DNA of 58,843 nucleotides from Methanolobus sp. GTDB taxonomy: Archaea; Halobacteriota; Methanosarcinia; Methanosarcinales; Methanosarcinaceae. Location of the stretch: positions 1-58,843 of the forward strand of contig NZ_JAUXNK010000008.1 of NCBI RefSeq assembly GCF_030682845.1, in the 5' to 3' direction. Of this stretch, positions 35,616 to 44,979 are shown one piece after another. The position numbers and the translations under genes were made by a program. Within the stretch, counting starts at the first letter, position 1; each line of letters opens with the position of its first letter. Below the pieces are notes generated by a model. That model was given only the letters and a program-made list of their open reading frames with translations. It was not told the DNA's origin and did not search any database.

Positions 35616-36722
35616 ATGGACATCAATCTTCGCTGGGACAATAAGAACTCCTATAGTTTCGCTGCGCTGGCGCCCCTTCTCCCCGGGGCGCAGAGATCGA
35701 AAGGTCCCAGAGACGGGATAATGGTCTACAGCTTTGCAACCAGGCAAAAAGATTCTGTTTTTGAGGAAATCACAGGTGCAGGTACTGATTCGATATTCAT
35801 AGCCGGGGGGCCTCATCCTTCAGGAGCGCCTGAGGAGACTCTCCGCTATTTTGACTACGTGGTCTTAGGAGAAGGAGAAGAGACCCTTCCCGAACTCATA
35901 AAAGCGATCATCTCCAGGGAAAATACATGTAAGGTGAAAGGCATCGCATACAGGGATAACAGGGGGAATACTGTTTTCACTGCATGCAGGGAGCCTGTTG
36001 ACCTGGATAAGTACCCCTGTTTTGATCCCGGTATCGCCATGGCCCCCATGGAGATAAGCAGAGGATGCCCTTTCAGGTGCAAGTACTGCCAGACCCCGCA
36101 TATATTCGGAGGCAAGCTCAGGCACAGAAGTATCGATTCGATCGCGAAGTGGGCAAAATACTTCAAGGACATGCGATTCACATCATCCAACGCGCTTGCA
36201 TATGGAAGTGACGGAATCCATCCGCGTTTTGACCGGGTGGAGAAATTACTCTCAAAGCTGCGCAGTATCGAAGGCAAGAACATCTACTTTGGTACGTTCC
36301 CCTCGGAGGTCAGGCCGGAGTTCATTACCCAGGAGTCTATCGGGCTTATCACTAAATACTGTGACAATACACGACTGAACCTGGGTGCTCAGTCCGGCAG
36401 TGAAGAGGTTTTGAGGGATATCCTGAGAGGTCACACTGTAGAAGATACGTATCGGGGAATCGAGCTGTGTTTTGATAATGGCATCACTCCTGTAGTAGAC
36501 TTTATCGTAGGTTTCCCGGATGAGACAGAAGAAGACCAGAACAAGAGCCTGGAAATGATAGAATGGATATGCAGGAAAGGCGGCACTGTACATGCGCATT
36601 ACCTTACTCCCCTGCCCGGGACGCCCTATGAAAAAGCTGTACCTTCTCCTGTTAATGACCGTTTCAAGCGTGTGCTTGGGAAACTGGCAATGGAAGGGAA
36701 GGCCACAGGGTCGTGGGGATGA
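35616..36722 (+). CDS. B12-binding domain/radical SAM protein (MJ1487/TIGR04013 type)
   Basis: The 368-residue protein has a short N-terminal cobalamin-binding-like Rossmann region (DSIFIAGGPHPSG, VVLGEGEETLPEL) and a radical SAM domain with RGCPFRCKYCQ (~residues 150-157) and DFIVGFPDETEED. It resembles the archaeal MJ1487 group of class B-like radical SAM enzymes; the substrate is unknown. A B12-binding His is not obvious. The start ATG 35616 is only 4 bp after the DUF126 stop, and the longer frame through that gene is rejected. Its link to isoprenoid synthesis is only positional. Confidence 0.85.
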   Translation: MDINLRWDNKNSYSFAALAPLLPGAQRSKGPRDGIMVYSFATRQKDSVFEEITGAGTDSIFIAGGPHPSGAPEETLRYFDYVVLGEGEETLPELIKAIISRENTCKVKGIAYRDNRGNTVFTACREPVDLDKYPCFDPGIAMAPMEISRGCPFRCKYCQTPHIFGGKLRHRSIDSIAKWAKYFKDMRFTSSNALAYGSDGIHPRFDRVEKLLSKLRSIEGKNIYFGTFPSEVRPEFITQESIGLITKYCDNTRLNLGAQSGSEEVLRDILRGHTVEDTYRGIELCFDNGITPVVDFIVGFPDETEEDQNKSLEMIEWICRKGGTVHAHYLTPLPGTPYEKAVPSPVNDRFKRVLGKLAMEGKATGSWG

Positions 36723-36758
36723 GGAAAAACCAGGGAGGATTCCTCAGGAAATACAGAT

Positions 36759-37487
36759 TTATAATGAGATGTTATTTCCGACGCTGCTCTCTTCAAAAGC
36801 TCCGCTGTAAAAGACAAATACCTTTATCTTGCCACCTTTGTTGAATTTCCTCATCTCCCGGTCATAAACGCCCTGGACATGTTTCAGTTTGTTCTTTTCA
36901 AAATGTTGCCGTGCTTTTTCTAAAAAGGCTACCTTCTGTTCCAGGAAGGCATGTTCATAATTTTTTATTTCCCTTGCTAGCGTTTTACATTCCTCGTCGC
37001 TTATATCGTCATGATAGCAGCCGTGGAGGTCCAGCCCGCTGATCTGCCTCCAGCCGATATTGCCTTTTTCATCAGCTTCCAGGTGAAGCATATAAGGGTA
37101 CAGCCTGCAAATGAACGGGCGCCGGTCATAGATGGTGCAGCGTTTATCATGGAGGAATATACAGGAACCGTCTTTTTGTGTTTTCAGCGCATAGCCCGAT
37201 ACATAGAAGTTCCCGTGCTGGTCACATAACTCATAATATGGCGCAGGCTCGATTGCATCCGGGTCTGTTTCCCTTATGGCCTTCAGGTCTTCATCCAGCA
37301 GGAACACATGGTCATTGAACTCCTGTGTGCAGCAGCGCGCACAGAGATCACATTTGAAGCCGACCTCTTTGATGATAGAGATAAGTTCTTCATCGGGGTA
37401 GGCCAGCAGTGCCTTTATCTCCTCGGCGGCCGATTCCATCTGGATGTCTATTGCTTTGCTTAAGGTGATCAACTCCTCGGTATACAT
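36759..37487 (-). CDS. YkgJ-type Fe-S/zinc cluster protein
   Basis: The 242-residue protein has CDLCARCCTQEF near residue 55 and CTIYDRRPFICRLYP near residue 118, the Cys signature of the YkgJ family, which is thought to bind an iron-sulfur or zinc centre. The ATG at 37485-37487 replaces a TTG start ten codons upstream. A helical, basic tail follows the cluster domain. It is convergent with the B12/radical SAM gene. Biochemical role unknown. Confidence 0.88.
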   Translation of the reverse strand: MYTEELITLSKAIDIQMESAAEEIKALLAYPDEELISIIKEVGFKCDLCARCCTQEFNDHVFLLDEDLKAIRETDPDAIEPAPYYELCDQHGNFYVSGYALKTQKDGSCIFLHDKRCTIYDRRPFICRLYPYMLHLEADEKGNIGWRQISGLDLHGCYHDDISDEECKTLAREIKNYEHAFLEQKVAFLEKARQHFEKNKLKHVQGVYDREMRKFNKGGKIKVFVFYSGAFEESSVGNNISL

Positions 37488-37684
37488 ATCTGCATAGAGG
37501 GTACGGATTAAAAGCAATTTTGGTCTCAGTCAGCCTCTATATTTCCCGTAAGGTTTAATAACAAGCATCACATCTAAGGGTAAACTTAGAACGATGTTAA
37601 CCAGCCTTATGATCAGAGCTGGATTGTCGGGCATCATTGCTTATCTTGTTGATATTACATCCAAATTTCACAGAGGTCTTATAA

Positions 37685-37858
37685 ATGGGTAAAACTGGCA
37701 GTATTGAATGGGTCAAGGTAAAAGGCCGTAAGGGTAGAACAATAAAAGTACAGAAATCCAAAGGGATCAAGGCTCATCCGGGTCCGGCACAGAGGTATTC
37801 CTCAAACGGCACCAAAAGGAGATTCATGCAGAGATCTCCAAAAGCACTTGTAAAGTGA
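37685..37858 (+). CDS. DUF5350 family small basic protein
   Basis: The 57-residue product begins [19 protein letters not shown] and is strongly basic, matching the methanogen-specific DUF5350 family. ATG 37685 has AGAGGTCTTATA in front and the gene ends in a hairpin terminator. Its composition suggests nucleic-acid or ribosome association. It is monocistronic, upstream of the thermosome gene. Confidence 0.88.
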   Translation: MGKTGSIEWVKVKGRKGRTIKVQKSKGIKAHPGPAQRYSSNGTKRRFMQRSPKALVK

Positions 37859-37888
37859 GTTGATCTCACTCTTTATTCCTTTTTTTAC
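37854..37888 (+). terminator. terminator of DUF5350 gene
   Basis: The stem AGTGAG/CTCACT with a TTGAT loop overlaps the stop codon and is followed by pyrimidine-rich CTTTATTCCTTTTTTT, the T-rich type of archaeal terminator. Confidence 0.7.
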
Positions 37889-38052
37889 AATTTCCTGTTT
37901 TTCCTAGTTGTTTCGCTATCCTCTTTAAGCCAGGCTTCTTTTTAAAGCATGATTGTCCTACACCGATACTATTATATAGAACAACATTCATTAGAAAACG
38001 TCAGGAATTTAGAATTATTCCATAATTTCCAATAACAGGAGGATAGAAATAA

Positions 38053-39702
38053 ATGGCAGGACAGATGGCTGGACAGCCGATTTTCATATTAAGAGAAGGA
38101 AGCCAGAGAACTAGAGGCAGAGAAGCACAGAGCAATAACATCATGGCTGCAAAGGCAGTCGCTGAAGCTGTTAGGACAACACTTGGTCCAAAAGGAATGG
38201 ACAAAATGCTTGTCGACAGCCTTGGAGATGTTGTCATCACAAACGATGGTGCAACCATTCTTAAAGAGATGGACATCGAGCACCCCGCAGCAAAGATGAT
38301 CGTAGAGGTTGCAAAGACCCAGGATAATGAGGTCGGAGACGGAACCACTAGCGCAGCAGTCATTGCAGGGGAACTCCTCAAGAAGGCGGAAGAACTTATC
38401 GACCAGGACATCCACCCCACCATTATTGCATCCGGATACAGGCTCGCTTCCGAGAAAGCCGCCGAGATCTTAAAGACACTGACAAAGGCAGTCACAAAGA
38501 ACGACAGAAGCGTACTGTTGAACATTTCCGGCACTGCTATGACAGGTAAGGGAGCAGAAGCAAACAAAGACGTACTTTCGGAAATTGCTGTTTCAGCCAT
38601 ACTAAGCATTGTTGATGAGGACAACAAGGTCGACATGGACAACATCAAGGTCGAGAAGAAAGTCGGTGCCCGCATCGAAGAATCAAAGCTCATTGAGGGA
38701 ATGATCATCGACAAGGAACGTGTCCACACCAACATGCCAAAGAAGGTCGCGGATGCAAAGATAGCACTCATCAACACGGCTATCGAGCTCAAGGACACAG
38801 AGGTTGATGCTGAGATATCCATCACATCACCAGAGCAGCTCCAGTCATTCCTTGACCAGGAAGAAAAGATGATCAAGGACATCGTCGAAAAAGTAGTCAA
38901 GAGCGGTGCAACTGTAGTTTTCTGCCAGAAAGGTATCGACGACATGGCACAGCACTACCTTGCAAAGGCAGGCATATTTGCAGTGAGGCGTGTCAAGAAG
39001 AGCGATATGGAGAAACTCGCAAAGGCAACCGGAGGCAAACTTGTCACAAACCTTGATGAGATCACCCTGGCAGACCTCGGTTACGCTGCACTCGTAGAGG
39101 AAAAGAAGATCGGCGGCGATGAGATGACCTTTGTCACTGGCTGCAAGAATCCAAAAGCAGTATCTATCCTTCTGCGCGGCGGCACAGAGCATGTTATCGA
39201 CAACATCGAGAGGGCACTTCATGATGCTCTGAGAGTGGTTGGCGTAGCTATCGAAGACGAACAGCTTGTGGCTGGCGGAGGTTCACCGGAGGTCGAGGTT
39301 TCACTCAGGCTCCAGGAATACGCATCAACCCTCAGTGGCAGGGAACAGCTTGCTGTAAAGGCCTTCGCAGAAGCCCTTGAGATCATCCCGAGGACACTTG
39401 CTGAGAACGCAGGTCTGGACCCCATAGACATGCTCATGGAACTTCGTGCACACCACGAAAAGGGCCAGAAGACAGCCGGACTGAATGTTTACGAAGGTAA
39501 GGTCATCGATATGTGGGAAGCAGGAGTAGTTGAGCCACTAAGGGTAAAGACCCAGGCTATTAACGCTGCTGCAGAATCCGCAGTCATGATCCTGAGGATC
39601 GACGACATCATTGCATCCAGGCAGGGACCTGGCGGACCATCCGGTGCTGACATGGTACCAAACATGCCACCAGGCGGAATGCCCGGCATGGAAGACATGT
39701 AA
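38053..39702 (+). CDS. thsA: thermosome subunit (group II chaperonin)
   Basis: The 549-residue protein has the group II chaperonin marks: [17 protein letters not shown], the ATPase loop GDGTTSAAV (~residue 96), the [13 protein letters not shown] motif and a Gly/Met-rich tail ([13 protein letters not shown]). It folds cytosolic proteins in an eight-membered double ring. ATG is preceded by ACAGGAGGATAG. A TATA box ATTATATAG about 75 nt upstream gives a short leader. Only this subunit gene is in the window; paralogues commonly lie elsewhere. Confidence 0.97.
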   Translation: MAGQMAGQPIFILREGSQRTRGREAQSNNIMAAKAVAEAVRTTLGPKGMDKMLVDSLGDVVITNDGATILKEMDIEHPAAKMIVEVAKTQDNEVGDGTTSAAVIAGELLKKAEELIDQDIHPTIIASGYRLASEKAAEILKTLTKAVTKNDRSVLLNISGTAMTGKGAEANKDVLSEIAVSAILSIVDEDNKVDMDNIKVEKKVGARIEESKLIEGMIIDKERVHTNMPKKVADAKIALINTAIELKDTEVDAEISITSPEQLQSFLDQEEKMIKDIVEKVVKSGATVVFCQKGIDDMAQHYLAKAGIFAVRRVKKSDMEKLAKATGGKLVTNLDEITLADLGYAALVEEKKIGGDEMTFVTGCKNPKAVSILLRGGTEHVIDNIERALHDALRVVGVAIEDEQLVAGGGSPEVEVSLRLQEYASTLSGREQLAVKAFAEALEIIPRTLAENAGLDPIDMLMELRAHHEKGQKTAGLNVYEGKVIDMWEAGVVEPLRVKTQAINAAAESAVMILRIDDIIASRQGPGGPSGADMVPNMPPGGMPGMEDM

Positions 39703-39728
39703 GTATCAGGAAACTGAAAATATACAGG

Positions 39729-39757
39729 GCGCAGAATAGTTCTGCGCTACCTTTTTT
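39729..39757 (+). terminator. terminator of thermosome gene
   Basis: GCGCAGAA-TAG-TTCTGCGC is a perfect 8-bp stem with a 3-nt loop, followed by a TACCTTTTTT run, 26 bp after the thermosome stop. Confidence 0.8.
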
Positions 39758-39873
39758 ATACTAAATCTGTTTACGCCATTACCGCTTTTTTAATCATGTT
39801 GATGTTAAGTGATGATTTTGTATCATCATTGCCTAAATGACCTCATAGTCATTAGCCTGCCTGATACACAAAG

Positions 39874-39891
39874 GAGGATTTCGATAAACCC
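39874..39891 (+). repeat. left terminal inverted repeat of IS5 element
   Basis: GAGGATTTCGATAAACCC; pairs with the right end with three mismatches. It lies 50 bp before the transposase start. Confidence 0.75.
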
Positions 39892-39940
39892 AGTCAACAT
39901 TGCACTAAAATATAAATAATAGGCAAATAAATTAAGTACC

Positions 39941-40885
39941 ATGGATGATTTAACTGATTTTGCCCTTAATGAAGAATATAAACGTCTTCAATCTGTTGGA
40001 GACAAGCTTGCAGAAATAGAATCACTTATTGATTGGAAACCATTTCGTCCAATCCTGGAATCAATGTACAAGAACAGAACAGGTTCAGGCGGTAGGCCTG
40101 AAGCTGATGTTATTGTGATGTTTAAAATGCTTGTTCTACAACAGTGGCATGGTCTTTCTGATGCTGAACTTGAAAGACAGTGTATTGACAGGATATCCTT
40201 TAGGAAGTTCCTTGGATTTCCAGAATATGTTCCAGACAGTACAACTGTCTGGTCATTTAGAAAGAGAATTAGCGATAATGGAAAAGAGAATGAAATATGG
40301 AATGAGATGCAGAGGCAGCTTAATGCCCTTGGATTGAAAATCAAACAGGGGATGATCCAGGATGCCACATTCATTCACTCCAACCCTGGACATGCTAAAG
40401 CTGATAAGCCCCGTGGAAAAGATGCTAAAACAGCAAGAAGTAAAGATGGAACATGGGTAAAAAAAGGTGACAAATCTCATTTTGGATATAAGCTTCATAC
40501 AATAATTGACAAGGACTATGAATTGATCAGAAGATTTGAAACAACAACTGCATCAGTACATGATTCACAGGTAGATCTATCTGAAGTGGGTGAAGTAGTC
40601 TACCGTGACAAAGGATACTTTGGAGCAGTTGCAAAGGGTTTTGCAGCAACAATGCAAAGAGCTGTAAGAGGACATCCATTAGGAATAGCGGATATTCTCA
40701 GAAATGAACGGATAAGTGTGCAGCGAGTTCCATGTGAAAGAGTCTATGCAGTAGCAAAGGAAGTGTTCAAAGCAGGAAAAGTGCTTGTCACAAATGTGGA
40801 AAGGGTGAATGTAAAAATGCTGATTACAGCTTTTTCTTTTAATCTTCATCAATTGAGAACACTGAAAAGGAAGGGAACTATCTAA
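39941..40885 (+). CDS. IS5-family transposase
   Basis: The 314-residue protein has the DUF772-like N-terminal helix (GGRPEADVIVMFKMLVLQQWHGLSDAELERQ) and a DDE catalytic core: QDATFIHSN (first Asp), VVYRDKGYFG (second Asp), and CERVYAVAKEVFKAG (Glu). The frame is intact, so the element may still be active. It probably cuts and pastes this single element. Typical IS5 lengths are close to this. Confidence 0.93.
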   Translation: MDDLTDFALNEEYKRLQSVGDKLAEIESLIDWKPFRPILESMYKNRTGSGGRPEADVIVMFKMLVLQQWHGLSDAELERQCIDRISFRKFLGFPEYVPDSTTVWSFRKRISDNGKENEIWNEMQRQLNALGLKIKQGMIQDATFIHSNPGHAKADKPRGKDAKTARSKDGTWVKKGDKSHFGYKLHTIIDKDYELIRRFETTTASVHDSQVDLSEVGEVVYRDKGYFGAVAKGFAATMQRAVRGHPLGIADILRNERISVQRVPCERVYAVAKEVFKAGKVLVTNVERVNVKMLITAFSFNLHQLRTLKRKGTI

Positions 40886-40993
40886 GATAGCGTAAGCTAT
40901 CCTAAAATTAAGGTGAAAAGGAACAAAAACATAAAAATCTTGGATGAAGTGGGACGAGTAACAACTTGAATTTATCAGATGCTTAAAAAAAGA

Positions 40994-41011
40994 GGGTTAA
41001 TCTGAATCCTC
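40994..41011 (-). repeat. right terminal inverted repeat of IS5 element
   Basis: The complement reads GAGGATTCAGATTAACCC, matching the left end at 15 of 18 positions. AAAG follows immediately. Confidence 0.75.
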
Positions 41012-41105
41012 AAAGAATAAACAGGAACTAGAGATTATTGATAGCCGTAAGTTCAGAAATTACTTAACAATAAGATGATATACAGAAACATCATTACTGC
41101 AATAT

Positions 41106-41696
41106 GTGCATGCCGTAATAATCAAAGATATAGCAACAGTACAGATGGGATATTCATTCAGATCCAGGCTTGAAGCGTCTGAGAATGGAAAAGTTGTGGT
41201 CATCCAGATGAAAGACCTGCTTGATGACAACAGTGTAGATTGCAGCAGATTGATGAAAATCGACATGCATACTCTAAAAGAGCAGCACTTTGCCCGAAAA
41301 GGAGATCTGGTGTTCAGGTCAAGGGGCCAAGTAAATACTTCTGCAATTATCCGTGGAAATCCTGGAAAAGCTGTTATTGCTGCTCCCCTGCTAAGGATCA
41401 GAATTACAAATTTTGAAAATGTTTTACCGGAATACCTGAACTGGTACATCAGCCAGGCGGATGCACAGCGCTATCTGACTTCCGTGCAGGCAGGAACCTC
41501 TGTTAACATGATAAGGAGCAAAGAGTTGGAAGAGATGCCTGTTCACCTGCCTTCTTTGAAAATGCAGAATAATATTGTCGAGCTGGCAGCACTATCCGCC
41601 AGGGAGCGGATGATATTGAGCGCACTGGCTGAAAAACGAGGGAGATACATCTCCGTACTGTTAATGCAGCTTGCAAAAGAGGATAAAAAATGTTGA
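41106..41696 (+). CDS. half-size type I restriction specificity subunit
   Basis: The 196-residue protein resembles one half of HsdS. The N-terminal ~140 residues have the target-recognition-domain pattern (KDIATVQMGYSFRSRL, then FARKGDLVFRSRGQ and a PEYLNWYISQADAQRYL), and a conserved helix follows (PSLKMQNNIVELAALSARERM). A functional S subunit has two such halves, so this one could dimerise or act with the full-size S at 44980. The start is GTG 41106, about 25 nt behind a TATA-like GATGATATAC. It overlaps hsdM by 7 bp. Confidence 0.8.
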   Translation: MHAVIIKDIATVQMGYSFRSRLEASENGKVVVIQMKDLLDDNSVDCSRLMKIDMHTLKEQHFARKGDLVFRSRGQVNTSAIIRGNPGKAVIAAPLLRIRITNFENVLPEYLNWYISQADAQRYLTSVQAGTSVNMIRSKELEEMPVHLPSLKMQNNIVELAALSARERMILSALAEKRGRYISVLLMQLAKEDKKC

Positions 41697-43258
41697 AACA
41701 AGTTGACCAGAAAGATATCAACAATGCAGCCTGGGCGGCGTGCGACACGTTCAGGGGAGTTGTTGACCCGGCACAATACAAGGATTACATTCTTGTTATG
41801 CTGTTCCTGAAATACATATCCGATGTGTGGCAGGACCATTACGAATCATACCGGGAGCAATATGGAGACGATGATGAGCGTATAAGACGCAAGCTGGAAC
41901 GTGAGCGGTTTGTCCTTCCGGTTGTAAGGTTGATCGAAACCGATGAGAAGACAGGAGAAGGAACTTTGCTGGATGAGTTTCCTGCCACCTATTACAGCCT
42001 TTATGACCGCAGGGCTGCCGCAAACATTGGCGAATTGGTCAATATTGTGCTCGACCATATTGAAGAGTCAAACAAGAGCAAACTTGAAGGAGTTTTCCGT
42101 AACATTGACTTTAACAGTGAAGCAAACCTGGGAAAAACAAAGGACAGGAACAGGCGCCTGAAGCAGCTTCTGGAAGACTTCCACAAACCACAGCTGAATA
42201 TGAAGCCAAGCCTTGTTTCGGAGGATGTGATCGGGAACACCTACATATACCTGATAGAGCGCTTTGCTTCGGATTCCGGTAAGAAGGCCGGGGAATTCTT
42301 TACCCCGCCAAAGGTTACGGAACTGGTTGCCAGGCTTGCCAGGCCAGAACCGGGGGACCGCATATGTGACCCTGCATGTGGCTCCGGCGGCCTTCTGGTC
42401 CAGGCTGCCAGGGAGATAGGCAGCCGCGATTTCGCTCTTTTCGGGCAGGAGTCGAATGGCAGTACGTGGGCATTGTGCCGGATGAACATGTTCCTGCACA
42501 GCTTTGACAGTGCCCGCATTGAGTGGTGTGATACGCTGAACAGCCCGCTTCTGGTGGAGAACGACCGCCTGATGAAGTTCAATTGTGTTGTTGCCAATCC
42601 TCCGTTCTCCCTGGACAAATGGGGTGCCGAGAATGCGGAAAGCGACCGCTACAACCGCTTCTGGCGCGGCGTCCCCCCAAAAAGCAAGGGAGACTGGGCG
42701 TTCATCAGCCACATGGTTGAGATCGCACTGGAAAAAGAAGGACGTGTGGCCGTGGTTGTGCCCCACGGAGTGCTTTTCAGGGGAGCACAGGAAGGCCAGA
42801 TCCGCAGGAAGATGATCGAGGAAAATCTGCTTGACGCAGTTATCGGCCTTCCGGGAAACCTGTTCCCCACCACCAATATTCCTGTGGCGGTCCTTGTCTT
42901 TGACCGCTCGCGGGAAAAGGGAGGAGCTAGGGAGGACTGCAAGGATGTCCTTTTCATCGATGCCAGCCGGCAATTTAGGTCCGGGAAGAACCAGAACACG
43001 CTTTCGGACGAGCATCTTGCAAGGATCATGGCGACATACGAATCCAGAGACGACGTGGATAAATATGCTCATGCGGCAGACCTTAAGGAGATAAAGGAGA
43101 ACGATTTCAACCTGAATATCCCCCGCTATGTAGATACCTTCGAGGAAGAGGAGGAGATCGATATCGATGCCGTCCAGCAGGAGATCGATGAGTTGGAAAA
43201 GGAGCTGGCAGAGGTGCGAGTGAAAATGGCTGAGAAGCTAAAGGAGATCCAGCGATGA
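41690..43258 (+). CDS. hsdM: type I restriction modification subunit M
   Basis: The 522-residue protein is a full HsdM: the helical N-terminus (FLKYISDVWQDHYE), the SAM site DPACGSGGLLVQAA (~residue 228), AGEFFTPPKV in front of it, and the catalytic NPPFSLDKWG (~residue 302), which indicates N6-adenine methylation. The C-terminal coiled coil (DAVQQEIDELEKELAEV) contacts S. It ends with an ATGA overlap with rhuM. The motifs appear intact. Confidence 0.95.
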   Translation: MLKQVDQKDINNAAWAACDTFRGVVDPAQYKDYILVMLFLKYISDVWQDHYESYREQYGDDDERIRRKLERERFVLPVVRLIETDEKTGEGTLLDEFPATYYSLYDRRAAANIGELVNIVLDHIEESNKSKLEGVFRNIDFNSEANLGKTKDRNRRLKQLLEDFHKPQLNMKPSLVSEDVIGNTYIYLIERFASDSGKKAGEFFTPPKVTELVARLARPEPGDRICDPACGSGGLLVQAAREIGSRDFALFGQESNGSTWALCRMNMFLHSFDSARIEWCDTLNSPLLVENDRLMKFNCVVANPPFSLDKWGAENAESDRYNRFWRGVPPKSKGDWAFISHMVEIALEKEGRVAVVVPHGVLFRGAQEGQIRRKMIEENLLDAVIGLPGNLFPTTNIPVAVLVFDRSREKGGAREDCKDVLFIDASRQFRSGKNQNTLSDEHLARIMATYESRDDVDKYAHAADLKEIKENDFNLNIPRYVDTFEEEEEIDIDAVQQEIDELEKELAEVRVKMAEKLKEIQR

Positions 43259-44295
43259 GAGGGAGTAGTAAAAAATTAATCCGCAACAGCACTGCGGAAT
43301 TTCTCATCTTTACCGGGCAGGCTGGCGAACAGAGCATTGAAGTAAGATACGAAGATGAGACTATCTGGCTATCCCAGAAAATGATTGCAACTTTGTTTGA
43401 AGTGAGTGTCAAAACAATAAGTGAGCATTTGATAAATTGCTACAAACAGTCTGAGATTAATAAAAATGAAACCATCCGGAAATTCCAGATAGTTCAAACT
43501 GAAGGTTCAAGAGAAGTCAAAAGATCGGTCGATTTTTACAATCTTGACGCTATAATTTCTGTAGGATACAGGGTTAATTCGATACGTGCAACACAGTTTC
43601 GTCAATGGGCTACGAGAGTTTTGCACGACTTTGCCATCAAGGGCTATGTGCTGGATAAAAAGCGTATGGAGAATGGTTCCTTCCTTAACGAAGATTATTT
43701 TGAGCATCTTCTTGAGGAAATTCGAGAGATCCGGCTCAGTGAGCGTAGGTTTTACCAGAAAATCACAGATATTTACGCCACCAGTGTGGACTACAATAGG
43801 AATGCACCTACAACTAAGGCATTTTTTGCGAGAGTACAGAACAAGTTGCATTTTGCCATACATGGACGCACAGCAGCCGAACTTATTGTGGAGCGGGCAG
43901 ACAGTACTAAAACTAACATGGGGCTTAGTACCTGGGAAAATGCACCAGATGGTAAGATTTTGAAGAGCGATGTTTCAGTTGCTAAAAATTATCTTGCAAA
44001 AGGTGAACTGGAATCATTAGGACGTATCGTTAACGCCTATCTGGATCTGGCGGAGGAAAGGGCACGAAGAAGAATACCAATGACAATGGAAGATTGGGCT
44101 AAACGTCTGGATAAGTTCCTTGAGTTTGATGATCGGGATATTCTCCATGACAGCGGAAAAATAACTGCCGATGCTGCTAAAGAGTATGCTGAAAGCGAGT
44201 TCCAAAAATACCGCATTGTGCAGGACCAGATGTTTGAATCTGATTTTGACAGAATGATCAAGGATTTGCCAAAGAATCCAAAGTCTGAGAAATAA
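43255..44295 (+). CDS. rhuM: RhuM family protein
   Basis: The 346-residue protein matches RhuM: TIWLSQKMIATLFEVSVKTISEHLINCYK (a helix-turn-helix-like start), VDFYNLDAIISVGYRVNSIRATQFRQWATRVL and the helical C-terminal half ending with EFDDRDIL. RhuM genes are often inserted in type I restriction operons, as here between hsdM and hsdS, overlapping hsdM by 4 bp. The function is unknown; the wHTH-like domain and location suggest a regulator or an accessory anti-phage protein. Confidence 0.92.
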   Translation: MRGSSKKLIRNSTAEFLIFTGQAGEQSIEVRYEDETIWLSQKMIATLFEVSVKTISEHLINCYKQSEINKNETIRKFQIVQTEGSREVKRSVDFYNLDAIISVGYRVNSIRATQFRQWATRVLHDFAIKGYVLDKKRMENGSFLNEDYFEHLLEEIREIRLSERRFYQKITDIYATSVDYNRNAPTTKAFFARVQNKLHFAIHGRTAAELIVERADSTKTNMGLSTWENAPDGKILKSDVSVAKNYLAKGELESLGRIVNAYLDLAEERARRRIPMTMEDWAKRLDKFLEFDDRDILHDSGKITADAAKEYAESEFQKYRIVQDQMFESDFDRMIKDLPKNPKSEK

Positions 44296-44356
44296 CAGAT
44301 ACGGAAGATTTAATGAAATTACCTCTAACAAAATCACAAAATCCGGAATTGGAATC

Positions 44357-44936
44357 ATGAGTCAGAATCAGATTAACACGTTTACGAATTATGCTGAAAC
44401 CAGAAACCTGAGGTGCATGATGCTGTTTGCCGAATTTTTCCCTGATTATAAGATTATCGTTCCACTGGCACGACAATTAAGCTGGTCGCAGTTTGCTACC
44501 GATTCAGGAAACAATAACTCTGATTTTAGATTCCAGTTAACTGCGGAAGAATATAAGGTTTTGAGGTCACAGATTGTTACCTCAAGTTCAGAACGCGGTG
44601 GGCGGCGCTATTTACCTTACGCCTTTACCGAGCAGGGCGTGTCAATGCTGTCTACGGTATTGAAAAGCGAAACTGCATACCCCCGAAGTCACCCCCTATG
44701 TTACCCCCGAAGTTTTAAGGATGATTCAGATGATTACCGGAAAAATGTCACGAATTGATATCATCACCGCTCTTGGCCTGAAGGACGAAAAACACTTCAG
44801 GGAAAATTACCAGCAGATTGGAATCGCCACAGGTGTAATTGAGATGACAGTCCCTGATAAACCTAAAAGCAGTAAGCAGAAATATCGACTGACTGATACC
44901 GGAAAGAATCTTTTGAAAGGAAGGAAACACGAATGA
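44357..44936 (+). pseudogene. mosaic of DUF1016, ORF6N and Fic-type tail fragments
   Basis: An ATG frame (44357-44758) joins a DUF1016-like piece (NLRCMMLFAEFFPDYKIIVPLARQLSWSQF) directly to an ORF6N piece (FRFQLTAEEYKVLRSQI...RRYLPYAFTEQGVSMLS). Around 44670 the reading continues in the +1 frame as a TPEVTPYVTPEV linker and a winged-helix tail (SRIDIITALGLKDEKHFRENY...VPDKPKSSKQKYRL) that usually ends Fic or RecG-like proteins. The three pieces come from families common in restriction islands. The product of the first frame would be a 133-residue chimera with an odd PRSHPLCYPRSFK end. I interpret it as a recombination remnant. Confidence 0.7.
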
Positions 44937-44979
44937 ACAATGATAGACAAAGGTTCCTGGGGAAATTGGAGGTGGAAGA

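Larger units (their letters stand above)
39874..41011 (+). mobile_element. complete IS5-family insertion sequence
   Basis: The 1138-bp element is bounded by imperfect 18-bp inverted repeats (15/18 identities: GAGGATTTCGATAAACCC at the left, the complement reading GAGGATTCAGATTAACCC at the right). It is flanked on both sides by AAAG (39870-39873 and 41012-41015), a 4-bp target duplication. It contains one transposase gene. It lies exactly at the boundary between the thermosome and the type I restriction locus, 95 bp before the half HsdS gene. Confidence 0.85.

Noticed and set aside
42068-43072. A 334-residue leftward frame inside hsdM
   Set aside because: Antisense to a well-conserved methylase; no start signal.
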